Shown here one piece after another: positions 38,401-44,999 of a DNA stretch of 64,000 nt. The translations under genes were made by a program, and so were the position numbers. The notes under the pieces were generated by a model. It saw nothing but the letters and a program-made list of their open reading frames with translations. It was not told the origin of the DNA and did not search any database. How positions within the stretch are numbered: position 1 is the stretch's first letter; every line of letters starts with the position of its first letter. The stretch comes from Euptelea pleiosperma (lineage: Eukaryota > Streptophyta > Magnoliopsida > Ranunculales > Eupteleaceae): contig CM068545.1 in NCBI GenBank assembly GCA_035048495.1, positions 19,812,741 to 19,876,740 on the forward strand, read 5' to 3'.

Positions 38401-38655
38401 AAAAAATGCAAGGAATTGAACTACAGCCATCAACCCCACATCAGAATAATCAAAACACCATGCAAGCGAGCAACAACAATGAACCAAGTAGTCTCTGGTT
38501 CAAAATTCAAGGCGCAAGATAGCAGTGGTAGTCCAAGTTAAAGAAATTCAAGGCGCGAGATAGCATAAACAGAGAAGGAGAAATGAGATTACCTGAAGGT
38601 TGAGAATAGTGGAGGAAGAAGAGGTTGATAGTCTGCTTGAGTAACAACACTCCAT
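5258..38655 (-). CDS. Chloroplast NAD(P)-binding Rossmann/SDR protein with embedded CIA30 domain (HCF173 family, At4g18810-like), 16 exons
   Basis: Intact 605-residue protein from 16 coding exons on the minus strand: 38593-38655, 36265-36522, 35994-36155, 35804-35854, 35546-35680, 35322-35345, 35068-35179, 34269-34394, 34084-34133, 17726-17884, 17489-17584, 17278-17393, 17034-17157, 15366-15479, 15070-15150, 5258-5404. Every intron is GT-AG and every phase matches; the exons sum to 1,818 nt. Residues 1 to about 100 are rich in Ser, Arg and Lys and probably form a chloroplast transit peptide (inference). The nucleotide-binding loop GATGGVG is at 138-144. The CIA30 signature [13 protein letters not shown] is at 277-289, with the domain running to about 450. 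The SDR fold then resumes (VGSAGVTRP, about 455-463; [20 protein letters not shown], about 497-516). The same architecture is known in HCF173, which is needed for psbA translation, but this sequence matches the At4g18810 paralogue type better; that assignment is from memory. Function is not demonstrated. Introns make up about 95 percent of the locus and hold nearly all the transposons between 5.4 and 38.6 kb. Confidence 0.88.
5768..5992 (+). mobile_element. 5'-truncated LINE 3' end
   Basis: A T-rich, non-coding stretch with a CTTTTCTTTTG tract, then AATGAAATATACATAC and an A run at about 5982-5988. This looks like a plant L1 3' UTR and poly(A) tail. The left boundary is a guess. It lies in intron 15, antisense to the gene. 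Confidence 0.4.
5995..6415 (+). repeat. Direct repeat copy 1, possible 5' LTR of a decayed element
   Basis: About 420 bp clearly related to 8190-8610 in the same orientation; shared blocks include ATTCTAATGTTTTGGGCCTC and AAGAGAACAGTGTAAA. About 100 bp downstream, at 6519-6531, is TGGTATTAGAGCA, resembling an initiator-Met tRNA primer site. This copy could therefore be a degenerate LTR, but no TG..CA ends or target duplication were found. Confidence 0.5.
6594..6712 (+). mobile_element. TRIM solo LTR (119 bp) in intron 15
   Basis: A single LTR of the small family also seen at 7415-7720 and 32887-33199. It starts TGTTTGCGGATGG and ends GGTCGTTTAACA. It is flanked by a perfect 5-bp direct repeat CATGA (6589-6593 and 6713-6717). 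With no internal domain or second LTR, it fits LTR-LTR recombination of a full element. Confidence 0.85.
7415..7720 (+). mobile_element. Full-length TRIM element, 306 bp, in intron 15
   Basis: A miniature LTR retroelement without coding capacity. The 5' LTR is 7415-7533 (TGTTAGCGGATGG to GTTGTTTAACA). The 82-bp internal domain starts TGGTATCA, the initiator-Met primer site, here disrupted by a few extra bases, and ends in a purine-rich CTGAGGGGTGCG. The 3' LTR is 7616-7720 (105 bp, with a small internal deletion). A perfect 5-bp target duplication GTCCA flanks it (7410-7414 and 7721-7725). The internal domain also carries GGGTTCAAGTCT, resembling a Pol III B box. Confidence 0.9.
7721..8115 (+). 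repeat. LTR-like remnant
   Basis: AAAACCTTGTACTTTTGC, then ATCAACACCCATGGAGTAGG and AACCACGTAAAATGC, resemble the R/U5 part of plant LTRs. The stretch may end at CTGCAACA (about 8107). No partner LTR or target duplication was found, so this is a weak call. Confidence 0.3.
8190..8610 (+). repeat. Direct repeat copy 2 of 5995-6415
   Basis: Second copy of the roughly 420-bp direct repeat in intron 15. A separate intronic motif, ATTTAAAGATCAAGTG or a close variant, recurs near 5730, 8130 (shorter) and 8670, so this part of the intron has been duplicated more than once. Confidence 0.5.
8719..8898 (-). repeat. 3' LTR of the decayed Copia element
   Basis: About 180 bp, starting TG and ending CA on the plus strand, next to the polypurine tract of the 8719-13060 element. 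Its partner was not found. Confidence 0.5.
9221..9606 (-). repeat. Tandem duplication (about 193 bp) inside the decayed Copia RNase H region
   Basis: The block running from GTGAGCCATAACCTGATACT through GTGCAATATGATATGG to the CATGACCA area is repeated once, with about 193 bp between copies (from about 9221 and about 9414). The copies differ at a handful of positions, so the duplication arose after, or during decay of, the Copia insertion. Confidence 0.75.
9778..9907. mobile_element. 130-bp foldback element with TG..CA ends
   Basis: Near-perfect inverted repeat with arms of about 50 bp: TGTTAAAGAAGAAAATGTGT on the left and its complement at the right end. A perfect 5-bp direct repeat ACCTT flanks it (9773-9777 and 9908-9912). 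It lies inside the decayed Copia. TG..CA ends with a 5-bp duplication are LTR-like, but the full-length symmetry is MITE-like. Confidence 0.75.
10620..10850. mobile_element. Unclassified insertion inside the decayed Copia pol
   Basis: Interrupts the reverse transcriptase frame between residues matching [13 protein letters not shown] and [16 protein letters not shown]. It contains GGGTTAGGTTTAGGTTTGGG (telomere-like) and an AGAAGAGAAGAGAAG tract. It may be a solo LTR. The ends are uncertain and no target duplication was resolved. Confidence 0.4.
13090..14735 (+). repeat. Large LTR fragment of SIRE/Maximus-like Copia type
   Basis: Shows features I associate with long Copia LTRs of this lineage: a cluster of imperfect GGTCGACCGGAC-type repeats (about 13430-13680), GTGGACGTAGGTGCGGAG with GCCGAACCACTATAAA (about 14515-14545), and CCTATTCACCCCCCTA near the right end (about 14708). 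I see no coding region and no second LTR, so it is probably a solo or truncated LTR in intron 15. Both boundaries are approximate. Confidence 0.5.
15070..15479 (-). CDS. SDR/CIA30 gene, exons 14 and 15
   Basis: Exon 14 is 15366-15479 (38 residues, [20 protein letters not shown] onward). Exon 15 is 15070-15150 (27 residues, [20 protein letters not shown] onward). Both are phase 0 with GT-AG ends. They code the C-terminal part of the SDR fold after the CIA30 insertion. Confidence 0.88.
16795..16814 (+). repeat. 20-base G homopolymer in intron 13
   Basis: An uninterrupted run of 20 G, followed by TGGGTG and a short TTGG repeat (to about 16838). It lies in the intron between exons 13 and 14 and could form a G-quadruplex. 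The true length may differ because such runs are hard to sequence. Confidence 0.9.
17034..17884 (-). CDS. SDR/CIA30 gene, exons 10 to 13
   Basis: Exons 17726-17884 (53 residues), 17489-17584 (32), 17278-17393 (38 plus 2 nt) and 17034-17157 (124 nt). They code the middle and end of the CIA30 domain and the return to the SDR fold. An Arg codon is split AG|G between exons 12 and 13. All splice sites are GT-AG. Confidence 0.88.
22410..23299 (+). repeat. Partial direct duplication within the LINE
   Basis: LINE sequence around 22410-22472 plus 23008-23090 reappears at about 23190-23299 and 24191-24217 (shared phrases ACTTGATGAT, CCTCCATCAGAG, ATTCTAAGTTATAT, GACGGGCTCTACTTTGATAGC or close variants). 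Either the LINE was partly duplicated or two copies are joined near 23176. The second copy shows the state before the hAT insertion at 22473, and the first shows the state before the Helitron insertion at 23300. Confidence 0.7.
22473..23007. mobile_element. Non-autonomous hAT element, 535 bp, 8-bp target duplication
   Basis: Terminal inverted repeats are CAGTGTTTTTAAAGGC and (complement of the right end) CATTGTTTTTAAACGC. A perfect 8-bp direct repeat GTTGAGTA flanks it (22465-22472 and 23008-23015). The interior has subterminal GAGGC/GCCTC clusters and an acidic reading frame ([10 protein letters not shown], about 22698-22790) that resembles the end of a hAT transposase. It is probably a deletion derivative. 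Confidence 0.88.
23300..24190 (-). mobile_element. Non-autonomous Helitron, 891 bp
   Basis: On the minus strand it starts TCTATATAACAAAACAGG after an A and ends in CTAG before a T. A hairpin GCCGTG..CACGGC lies about 10 bases before the 3' end. Removing it rejoins LINE sequence that matches the unoccupied LINE copy at about 23040-23065. The interior holds T-rich CCGTTAAAATCC-type repeats also found in the hAT elements at 39271 and 41397. No Rep/helicase coding was seen. Confidence 0.87.
24218..24427 (-). repeat. 3' LTR of the young Copia element
   Basis: 210 bp, TGTTGTAATC to CTGACAACA on the plus strand. It contains a perfect 12-bp inverted repeat (GAAATCGTGTAG and its complement, about 24304-24340) around a 13-nt loop. 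It differs from the other LTR at 24275 only. Confidence 0.95.
24435..28827 (-). pseudogene. Copia gag-pol polyprotein, one frameshift and one stop
   Basis: The ATG is at 28827 (MSTSEESS). Gag has a CCHC zinc knuckle ([14 protein letters not shown], about 28020). The protease motif is DSGASDHM (about 27660). Integrase has an HHCC-like zinc region followed by the core, with a D around DVWGPNP and the DNGGEY motif. RT has YVDDI (about 25385). RNase H retains the acidic residues, including SSAEAEY and [14 protein letters not shown] stands where YTDADWAG is usual. The frame shifts at a 7-base T run (26980-26986, an A run in the coding strand), one base longer than the frame needs. A TGA interrupts it at 26531-26529, where CGA>TGA is the simplest origin. 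The rest is open to the stop at 24437-24435. Either lesion would block a full-length polyprotein from this copy. Confidence 0.92.
28984..29147 (-). repeat. Four 41-bp tandem repeats in the Copia leader
   Basis: Four consecutive 41-bp units between the primer site and gag. The third starts GCTTCTGGAGTGGGCGGCTA, and the others are close variants (CCTTTTGGAGGGGGCGG, CCTTCTGAAGTGAGCGG, CCTTTTGGAGTGGGCGG). A partial unit lies to the left. The repeat is in the untranslated leader of the genomic RNA; its role is unknown. Confidence 0.85.
29261..29272 (-). other. Copia primer binding site
   Basis: Minus strand TGGTATCAGAGC, complementary to the 3' end of plant initiator-methionine tRNA, directly adjacent to the 5' LTR at 29273. 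Confidence 0.93.
29273..29482 (-). repeat. 5' LTR of the young Copia element
   Basis: 210 bp, identical to the 3' LTR except for one A/G difference at 29330. It contains the same 12-bp hairpin, at about 29359-29395. Confidence 0.95.
29978..30390. mobile_element. Insertion rich in GTATCC/GGATAC motifs within the LINE
   Basis: Splits the LINE RT frame between [13 protein letters not shown] residues (left) and WDFLEWM-like residues (right). Both ends are dense in the hexamer GTATCC or its complement (for example CGTATCCGTATCCGTATCC near 30307), and the middle is AT-rich. Clustered subterminal motifs fit a hAT-like MITE. I could not fix exact ends or a target duplication. Confidence 0.5.
30586..31772. 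mobile_element. Probable solo LTR (about 1.19 kb) within the LINE
   Basis: Inserted between LINE residues ..[13 protein letters not shown] and SKAVESGAL. It begins TGTGGG and ends CCCACA and has no coding capacity. The phrases CACGCTGACTTGATTGTCGT and GGCAAGTACACCACCCC near 31600-31650 resemble the LTR promoter/leader of plant Gypsy elements. The target duplication is not clear (ATG-like on both sides), so the class is inferred. Confidence 0.55.
32887..33199 (-). mobile_element. Full-length TRIM element, 313 bp, inside the LINE in intron 9
   Basis: Minus-strand LTR-PBS-PPT-LTR unit with no coding sequence. The 3' LTR is 32887-33005 and the 5' LTR 33080-33199, each TGTTAGC to GTTTAACA. The 74-bp interior starts TGGTATCAGAGCC (initiator-Met primer site) and ends in a purine tract GTTGAGGGGGAG. 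A perfect 5-bp target duplication GATTA flanks it (32882-32886 and 33200-33204). The LTRs differ by about six substitutions and one indel, so it is older than the Copia at 24218. The interior keeps GGGTTCAAGTCTCC, a B-box-like motif. Confidence 0.93.
34084..36522 (-). CDS. SDR/CIA30 gene, exons 2 to 9
   Basis: Exons 36265-36522 (86 residues), 35994-36155 (54, with GATGGVG), 35804-35854 (17), 35546-35680 (45), 35322-35345 (8, a 24-nt microexon coding GIKFFEPE), 35068-35179 (37 plus 1 nt), 34269-34394 (CIA30 start, DDVVMGGVS) and 34084-34133. All junctions are GT-AG and phases agree. The LINE in intron 9 ends about 60 bp below the exon 9 donor. Confidence 0.9.
37250..37525. mobile_element. Foldback MITE, family F1, copy in intron 1
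   Basis: Arms contain GGATGTTTGGCCCATCC with GGTGGACC on the left and GGTCCACCTAGGGATGGGCC on the right, around the family core. The neighbouring 37020-37250 has partly related phrases (ACACTCTT, CATCCCTAGG), suggesting a second, older copy. Confidence 0.6.
37800..38173. mobile_element. Solo LTR (374 bp) in intron 1
   Basis: Starts TGTTGAAAATCGAG and ends AACACAGCA. A perfect 5-bp direct repeat CTACT flanks it (37795-37799 and 38174-38178). It contains AATTTACGTGGTTC, a motif common in plant LTRs and shared with the LTR at 56901-57317, and a CAGCCAGCTCAACG phrase also shared with that LTR. No second LTR or interior was seen. Confidence 0.8.
38593..38655 (-). CDS. SDR/CIA30 gene, exon 1
   Basis: ATG at 38655. 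The exon codes 21 residues ([20 protein letters not shown] plus Gln) and ends at the GT donor (38592-38591). The frame is open upstream, but this Met gives a Ser/Thr-rich N terminus as expected for a plastid transit peptide and matches the exon 2 phase. Confidence 0.8.
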
Positions 38656-38799
38656 TTTTCGAAAGAAAACTGACGAAGTGAGTTTACACTTCACAGAGAA
38701 AACAAAATAGAAGAAGAGCAAATGGTGATGATATTTTGAACACGCAGGAATAAATATAGGCCACATACTGGCGGGATCATGAGAGATTAGGCGTCTCTC

Positions 38800-39035
38800 T
38801 AGATTCTACTCGCGGAACACGTGGCCCACTAACCGCATGTGTGTTTGGCCAATGCCTTGGTGGACCTAAACACCAAAAGTCAGCTTGATTTGTGGATTTC
38901 TAGTCATTAGATTTGAGTACCCTAAATAATGATCGAATCCTATCCTACGGCTGCAAAATGCTCGAATCCAATGGCTAGATACCACAAATCAAGCTGATTT
39001 TTGGGGTTTAGGTCCACCAAAACATGGTTTAAACA
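38800..39035. mobile_element. Foldback MITE, family F1, in the SDR/CIA30 promoter
   Basis: Left arm TTGGTGGACCTAAACACC with CAGCTTGATTTGTGG; right arm CCACAAATCAAGCTG.. with GGTTTAGGTCCACC. Its left edge is about 145 bp upstream of the gene's ATG, so it probably lies in or next to the promoter or 5' UTR. Confidence 0.7.
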
Positions 39036-39270
39036 TCTGCGACGCATTTGTAATGAAAATAATGGCTTTTATGTACAGCAGAGCATTTTGGGAAAACGGA
39101 AATAACGGTAACGCCCCATCCCCGTTACTTTTTTTTTTGGTAATCATATCGCTATGCCTGTGTTATGTTCAGTACAGCATTTTGGGAAATCGTAGGTCCC
39201 AGCTAGTAAATTTTTCTTCCATTTCTCTTTTCATTTCCCTTTGCGATTTGAGGGACTTCTGCATAAAAAT

Positions 39271-39631
39271 CATGGTTTAAAAAACCGCCGTTATAACAGA
39301 TTTGGACCTCCCCCGTTACATTATGAACTGTTAAAACGCTGAAATTAACTGTCATTATTTTCCTTATAACAGCCATTATTTCCCATTTTTCTGTTATAAC
39401 GAAAATAACGACTGTTATTTTCAGGAAACTTTTGTGAAAAAGGCCGTTATTTCTGTTATTTTCCCATTTTTTAGTTATTTTCTATTTTTTTTTATTTTGA
39501 ATTTCAGCACCATTTATTGCATTTTTTCCGTTATTTTCATTTTTGCCCCTGAGTAACGATTCGTTATAACGGATAAAAGGGTAACGCCCCTAGTCCATTA
39601 TACCGTTATAACGGCCCCTTTTTAAACCTTG
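39271..39631. mobile_element. hAT-like element, GGTTTAAA family, copy 1
   Basis: Ends CATGGTTTAAAAAACC and (complement) CAAGGTTTAAAAA, with many GTTATAACGG motifs just inside both ends and a T-rich middle. It belongs with 41397-41805 and 48470-48779. No clear 8-bp target duplication remains here. Confidence 0.65.
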
Positions 39632-39649
39632 CCTCAAATATCAACGTAG

Positions 39650-39995
39650 TAGACTTGTTCGGGCCCACTTGCCCCTTCAATGTCTGGCAGCTATGATGGA
39701 CCTACACACCAAAAATAAGCATGATTGGTGATTTCTAGCCATAGGATTTGAGCACTTCTTCATCTTGGGCGTTGTGAACGGGCCTATGAGTTGGTTCCAA
39801 GCCCATGATGAAAAAGTGCTCAAATCTAATGGATAGGAATCACTATTCACACTGATTTTTGGTGTGTGGGTCCACCAAGATGTGGGCTAAACATTCAGGG
39901 TGCCAGTGGGCCCGAAAGAGTACTACATGGCAATTGAGTGACTTTCTGCATCAAAATTTTGATACAAAAGTCGGTATCATAAATTTTTTTTTTCC
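39650..39995. mobile_element. Foldback MITE, family F1
   Basis: Family core in both arms (AGCATGATTGGTGATTTCTA and TAGGAATCACTATTCACACT), GGACCTACACACC/GGTGTGTGGGTCC boxes, and the right terminal TCAAAATTTTGATAC followed by GGTATCAT. Confidence 0.7.
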
Positions 39996-40444
39996 GCTAG
40001 CTAAGGCCTTGTTCAGAAAGTTTTATGTTTTCAAGGCCAAGCAGCCCGAAGCCTAGTCCAAGCCCAAGTTAGGGATGGAAGAAATGGTTCAATGTTGTAA
40101 CCTCTTTTCAAAAAAAGCCCACTCCTATCTTGTTTTACGGGCAAAATAAAAAAAAGTAGTCCCAAAAGTGGGCCCAAACATTTACCAACACAAGCCAAAA
40201 CCAACTAGATTTAAACTGACCTCGGTTGGCCCCATCTTTTGGGTTTCCAAATAGGCCCTAAGATTCTCCTTGACGAAGAACGCAGACTAGCAATAACAAC
40301 GAAGTGCTCGTGGATTGCTCTATACTTGAATCCCATCTTCTCAGATAGCACCATAAAGGCTAGTTTGGAAACATAAAGACTGGGCCAGCCGTGGTCAGCT
40401 CAGGTATAGTCATTCTGAATGTGTGGGGCTACGATTCAGGTTTT

Positions 40445-40650
40445 ACCCTTAAGAGCTCGTTTGGCAAACTAGTGGAAGCAAAAAGTAACTTTTAAATTAA
40501 ATTGCTAAATTTAAAAGTTACCATCAAGAAGCAAAAGTTTGTTCGGTGAAACACCGACTTATAAGTCAAAAAGTGAAAAAGTTAATTTGGCATAAATTAA
40601 GTCAAAAGTCATTTTTTTTATAATTTTATATAAATATTATATTCTAATAA
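40445..40650. repeat. PIF/Harbinger-like end fragment
   Basis: TAAGAGCTCGTTTGGCAAAC followed by AGTGGAAGCAAAAAGTAACT and CGACTTATAAGTCAAAAAG is closely related to the left end of the Harbinger element at 53288. Only one end was recognised, so this is a truncated or diverged relative. Confidence 0.5.
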
Positions 40651-41284
40651 ATCATTAATAATAATCATAAACCAATATTACATATGTTGTTTTTTTCAAA
40701 AAAATTTAATTATAAATGGTCAGTAATAAACGACGCACTAGGTGAGTCATTTTTTGTAAAAGTAGTTGCTACATTAAATAAATTCTTCTAGGTTAGGATT
40801 GAGCTAGGCCTTAAAATGACACGAGATTTCTCAGCAGGCCTAATTTTATTTATTTTTTGTCATGAAGCATCGTTGGCCTGGAGTCTCTTGTCCCATTGGC
40901 AAGCTACACATAACCAATCAGGGAAAGAGTCCCACCACAAAAGGGTAGAACTTTCATGTACGCAATGGAGGGTTAAACATGGAAGTATTGGCATGGGCAG
41001 TGCTACCACCATCCGGTGCCGTCACTATCCCCATCCAAACATTTATACTTAAAAAATTCTCCAAGTCAAATGTCTACTGTCTAGGGAGGCATTTCTAATT
41101 TTTTTTAGTACCAGGACCCATCTCTAATATGCCACACTAATGAGGGAGGTAAGTCAAAACCTTTCTACGTACTTTTGGCCTTTTTCTTTTTTCTCCTTTT
41201 AAATTGACATCTCATTTGAGACAAGGGTCGGGCCCCAGTTACCGACCTAAAATGACGCACACAATATGAGACACGTGGTAGACT

Positions 41285-41365
41285 TTTAGAGGACTATGAC
41301 CGCATGGATGTTTGGCCAATCCCTAAGTGGAACAAACGAAAAATCAGAATGGTTAGTGATTTCTA
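41285..41365. repeat. Foldback MITE family F1, partial (one arm)
   Basis: Contains CCGCATGGATGTTTGGCCAA and AATGGTTAGTGATTTCTAG only; the second arm is absent. Confidence 0.55.
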
Positions 41366-41396
41366 GAAGAAAGAGCTAAAAAGAAAGACCAAAAAC

Positions 41397-41805
41397 CATG
41401 GTTTTAAAAATGGCCGTCTAAAAGGTAACGCCCAAGCCTGTTTCCGTTAAAATTGTTTAAACAAATTTTATCGGTTTTGAATAAAACGGCCGTTTTTTTG
41501 TTTTAATGGATGTTAAAATGGTTTAAACAGTCATTTAATTCTGAAACATTTTGTGAAAAAAATGGCCGTTAAATCCGTTTAATTCCGTTAAAATTTGTTA
41601 AATTCCATTTTTGTGTTAATTTTCAAATTTCGAATTTTGAATTTTAGCGCCATTTTTTACGTTTTTCCGTTAAAACCGTTTAATGCCGTTAAATTCCATT
41701 TTTTTCCCATTTTTTTTTCTATTTTTGCCCCTAGCCATTTCAATCCGTTTAAACGGTGATGCCCCCAGTCTGTTTAACCGTTAAAGTGCCCTCCTTTAAA
41801 CCTCG
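41397..41805. mobile_element. hAT-like element, GGTTTAAA family, copy 2 (409 bp)
   Basis: Starts CATGGTTTTAAAAATGGCCG and ends TCCTTTAAACCTCG. A perfect 8-bp direct repeat CCAAAAAC flanks it (41389-41396 and 41806-41813), as expected for hAT insertion. The interior repeats CCGTTAAA motifs, a probable array of transposase-binding sites (inference). No coding capacity. Confidence 0.85.
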
Positions 41806-42505
41806 CCAAAAACCACCAACCACAAAGCAACTCAATTTCGCCCAAACAATGATGACCACCCAAATACCAAAATCCTCAAATCTAACCCCTCCTCCTTCAT
41901 ATCACTTTAAGGGAAGATTTCCTACCCTCGTAGACCCTACAGTTACACTCTCTCCAAATTCCCCATAAGAGCGAGTGGGATTAGAGCCCCCAACCTCTTC
42001 CCAATTTCTCCCCAACAATGACTTGGAAGACTTGCTATCTTTTGGTTTTTTTTTTGGTAGTTGAAGACTTGCTAAATGCCCCAGTTCCATTGATATGCTT
42101 GGAACAGTTTCAAGGAAAAATATGTGATGGAACCTGAGGTTCAACATCTTCAATGGACCGAACATTTTGTATCATAAATATAAAAATCATCTGATCAAAC
42201 TAGACCATTCAATTTGTGGACCATCTGTTGAATTGAATATAACCCACAATTCTTATTAGTCACGACCCCATCTGTCAATTTAATTGAACAACAACTGCGT
42301 AATCTTGAATATCTTCTTCCATTTGATCATGAACCTACATTTCAAACCATCCCAGATCCACCTCCAAGTCCCCAGTCTCTTGTGCAAGTTTTCTGATCAG
42401 AGGAACTTGAAGTCTTTGTTCATTTTATCCAAATAGAAAAAGATTCAAACATCTCCACAAAAAAAGAACAGAAACACAGAGAAAAAGACGAACTTAAGAG
42501 AAATC

Positions 42506-44999
42506 ATGGTTTCCTTAGTCTTCTGCTTCTTCCTTTCAATTCTCTCTTTTCTTTTCTGGGTTTCATTGGCCCAAACTCAAACTGGTGTAATCACAAAAAA
42601 CTCATCTGCTAGTATTACAGTGGAAATTAAAATGTCTGTTAAAAATATTTTCTACCTCAATTCAAGTGATCCCTCCACAACCACATGGTTCAACAACAAT
42701 TCAATGAAATATAGTGTTTCATACGACGATGGCTCGGTGTTCGCAATTGGAAAACGCTCCCGCAACAATACAGATGAGCAAGTTGGCTTTCCAGGACTAG
42801 TTTGGTCAGCGAATAGATATAATCCAGTGAGGGAGAATGCAACGTTACAACTGATGCAAGATGGAGATCTAGTACTCCGAGATTCAGATGGCACCAAAGT
42901 TTGGTCGACTGATACGTCCGGTGAGTCTGTCTTAGGAATGAACATTACAGAAGTTGGAAATTTGTTGCTCTTTGATAATGATAATGAAATAGTGTGGCAG
43001 TCTTTTGATCACCCAACGGACTCGTTGCTTCTCGGGCAGAGATTAATTGAGGGTCAGAAGCTCATTGCAAGTGTCTCGGCTACCAATTGGAATCGTGGTT
43101 CGTACTATGCTACTTTCACATCTTCAGCTGGTTTTGCGGCATTCATCGAAGCGGATCGATCACTGATGTATTTTCAGTTGGTTCCGAATCAGAGTGCAAG
43201 GAGCACTGGACTAAACTATGCGCGATTCGATGGTCGACAAGGCCTTGTCGTGAAGTTGGGAAGCTTAGAAGTTGAGTCTGGACTATCTAACATATTCTTC
43301 GGGAAATTCTTATCTTGAATATTTAAAATTGGATTCTGATGGGCATTTGAGGATTTACCAGTATAGAAATTATGAATGGCATGTAGATGGGGACTTGGTA
43401 GCTCAAGAACTGGGTGAATGTCAGTATCCTCGTCGCTGTGGGGACTATGGAGTCTGTAGAGAAGGGCAGTGTAGTTGCCCCAAGGGGCTAGATGGGGTGG
43501 AGTACTTCAAGGCAACACAAGGTCAATTACCGAACCTCGGATGCTCTAGAATTTCTCCCCTGTCATGCCAGAGTTCACTGGATCGTCACCGTCTTGTGGA
43601 ATTTGGGAACCTTTCCTACTTCAATCTCATTGATTCAGACGCAGCTGTTCCAAGATTGAAAGATCTAGAAGGATGCAAACAGGCATGTTTGCAGAACTGT
43701 TCTTGCACTGCGGCCTTCTTCAAGTATGAGAGCAACATTTCTGATGGGTATTGCTATTTGCCCTCAGGCATCATGTCGATTAGAGGAGGGCAAATACCAC
43801 ACTACAACTTCACATCATCAGCATTCATCAAGGTACAGATTCCCTACACAGTTTCTCCCCCACCAGCATCAAGGGCGCGAACCAATTTAGTGGCAATAAT
43901 AGCAGGGTCTATAGCTTCTTATCTAGTAGTCATTTGTCTGCTGATTAGTCTCTACATTGTTATTTCACGGAAGAAAAAAGTAGAGGAAGAAGGGGAGGAA
44001 CTTATTAAGCAAGTACCAGGAATGCCTGTGAGGTTCTCATACGAAGCTCTGCATGCTGCGACGGAGGATTTCAAGGAGAAACTTGGAGGAGGAGGATTCG
44101 GGTCTGTGTTTAAAGGACTGCTAGGAGACGGCACTAGAATTGCAGTAAAACGGTTCGATAATATGGGCCAAGGGATGAAGGAATTCTTAGCAGAAGTCGA
44201 GATAATAGGTAGTATCCACCATTTCAATCTTGTGAGGTTGATTGGCTATTGTGCAGAAAAATCATTCAGGCTTTTAGTCTACGAGTACATGAGCAATGGA
44301 TCATTGGATCACTGGATTTTCCATAATGACCAGAAGCCTTCTCTAGATTGGGAGACTCGAAAGAAGATTGTCCTTGATGTAGCCAAAGGTTTGGCTTATC
44401 TCCATGAAGAATGTCGACAACGAATCGTTCATTTAGATATCAAGCCTCAAAACATTCTCCTGGACGACAACTTCAATGCCAAAGTCTCTGATTTCGGGCT
44501 ATCCGAGCTAATAAACAGAGATGAGAGCCAAGTGCTAACAACCATGAGAGGAACTCCTGGGTATCTTGCTCCAGAGTGGAAAAGATCAAGAATCACTGTG
44601 AAAGTAGACATATATAGCTTTGGGATTGTTGTTCTTGAAATTGTTTGCGGAAGGAAGAACTTGGATCGTTCTCAGTCAGAATCTAGCTTACATCTACTCA
44701 GAATGTTGCAGAAGAAGGCCGAGGAGGACCGACTAATCGATATTATTGACAATTCATGCGAAGATATGCAATGCCATAGAGAAGAAGCCATGAGGATGAT
44801 AAGGATTGCAGCATGGTGTTTGCAGGACGAACATACAAGAAGGCCTCCCATGTCTGTGGTGGTGAAGGTATTGGAGGGTGTAATGGAGGTGGACCCCAAT
44901 ATCAATTATCAGTTTTCCAATTCTATGGTCCCTCCTTTTGCGGTCAACACCCATGTTTCTCCAGCACCACAAGCATCGATTCTTTCTGCGCCTAGATGA
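42506..44999 (+). pseudogene. G-type lectin S-receptor-like Ser/Thr kinase (SD2-5 type), copy 1, one frameshift
   Basis: Intronless receptor kinase of about 830 residues. In order: signal peptide (MVSLVFCFFLSILSFLFWVS), bulb-lectin domain (FPGLVWSANRYNPV to about 43100), EGF-like Cys cluster (CGDYGVCREGQCSCPKGLDG), PAN domain (about 43560-43840), one membrane helix (about 43884-43965) and a kinase domain from about 44030. Kinase motifs are GGGGFGSV, AVKR, HLDIKPQN (Arg of HRD replaced, so a non-RD kinase), SDFGLSE and APEW. The frame breaks at 43291-43296, where copy 2 has two more bases; loss of one AT unit in CATAT explains it. Compared with copy 2 it also lacks about 30 lectin-domain residues, including the CGFVC..CDSYLF segment (near 42735-42780). 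The rest is open to TGA at 44997. It could be a recent pseudogene or a functional gene with an assembly error. Such kinases are linked to defence and stress signalling in other plants. Confidence 0.88.

Larger units (their letters stand above)
38656..42505. other. Shared upstream region between the SDR/CIA30 gene (minus) and the first lectin kinase (plus)
   Basis: About 3.85 kb between two divergent genes with no coding gene seen. It holds three family F1 foldbacks (one starting about 145 bp upstream of the SDR gene ATG), two related hAT elements and a Harbinger-like fragment. From about 42120 to the ATG at 42506 it is related to sequence upstream of the second kinase. Confidence 0.6.

Noticed and set aside
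5258..38655. HCF173 itself as the identity of the large gene
   Set aside because: The domain order agrees, but the N terminus, the spacing before CIA30 and the C-terminal residues ([22 protein letters not shown]) do not fit HCF173 as I know it and fit the At4g18810 type better.
42652..42945. Antisense frame across the lectin domain
   Set aside because: A shadow of the plus-strand kinase; the same shadow appears opposite copy 2.
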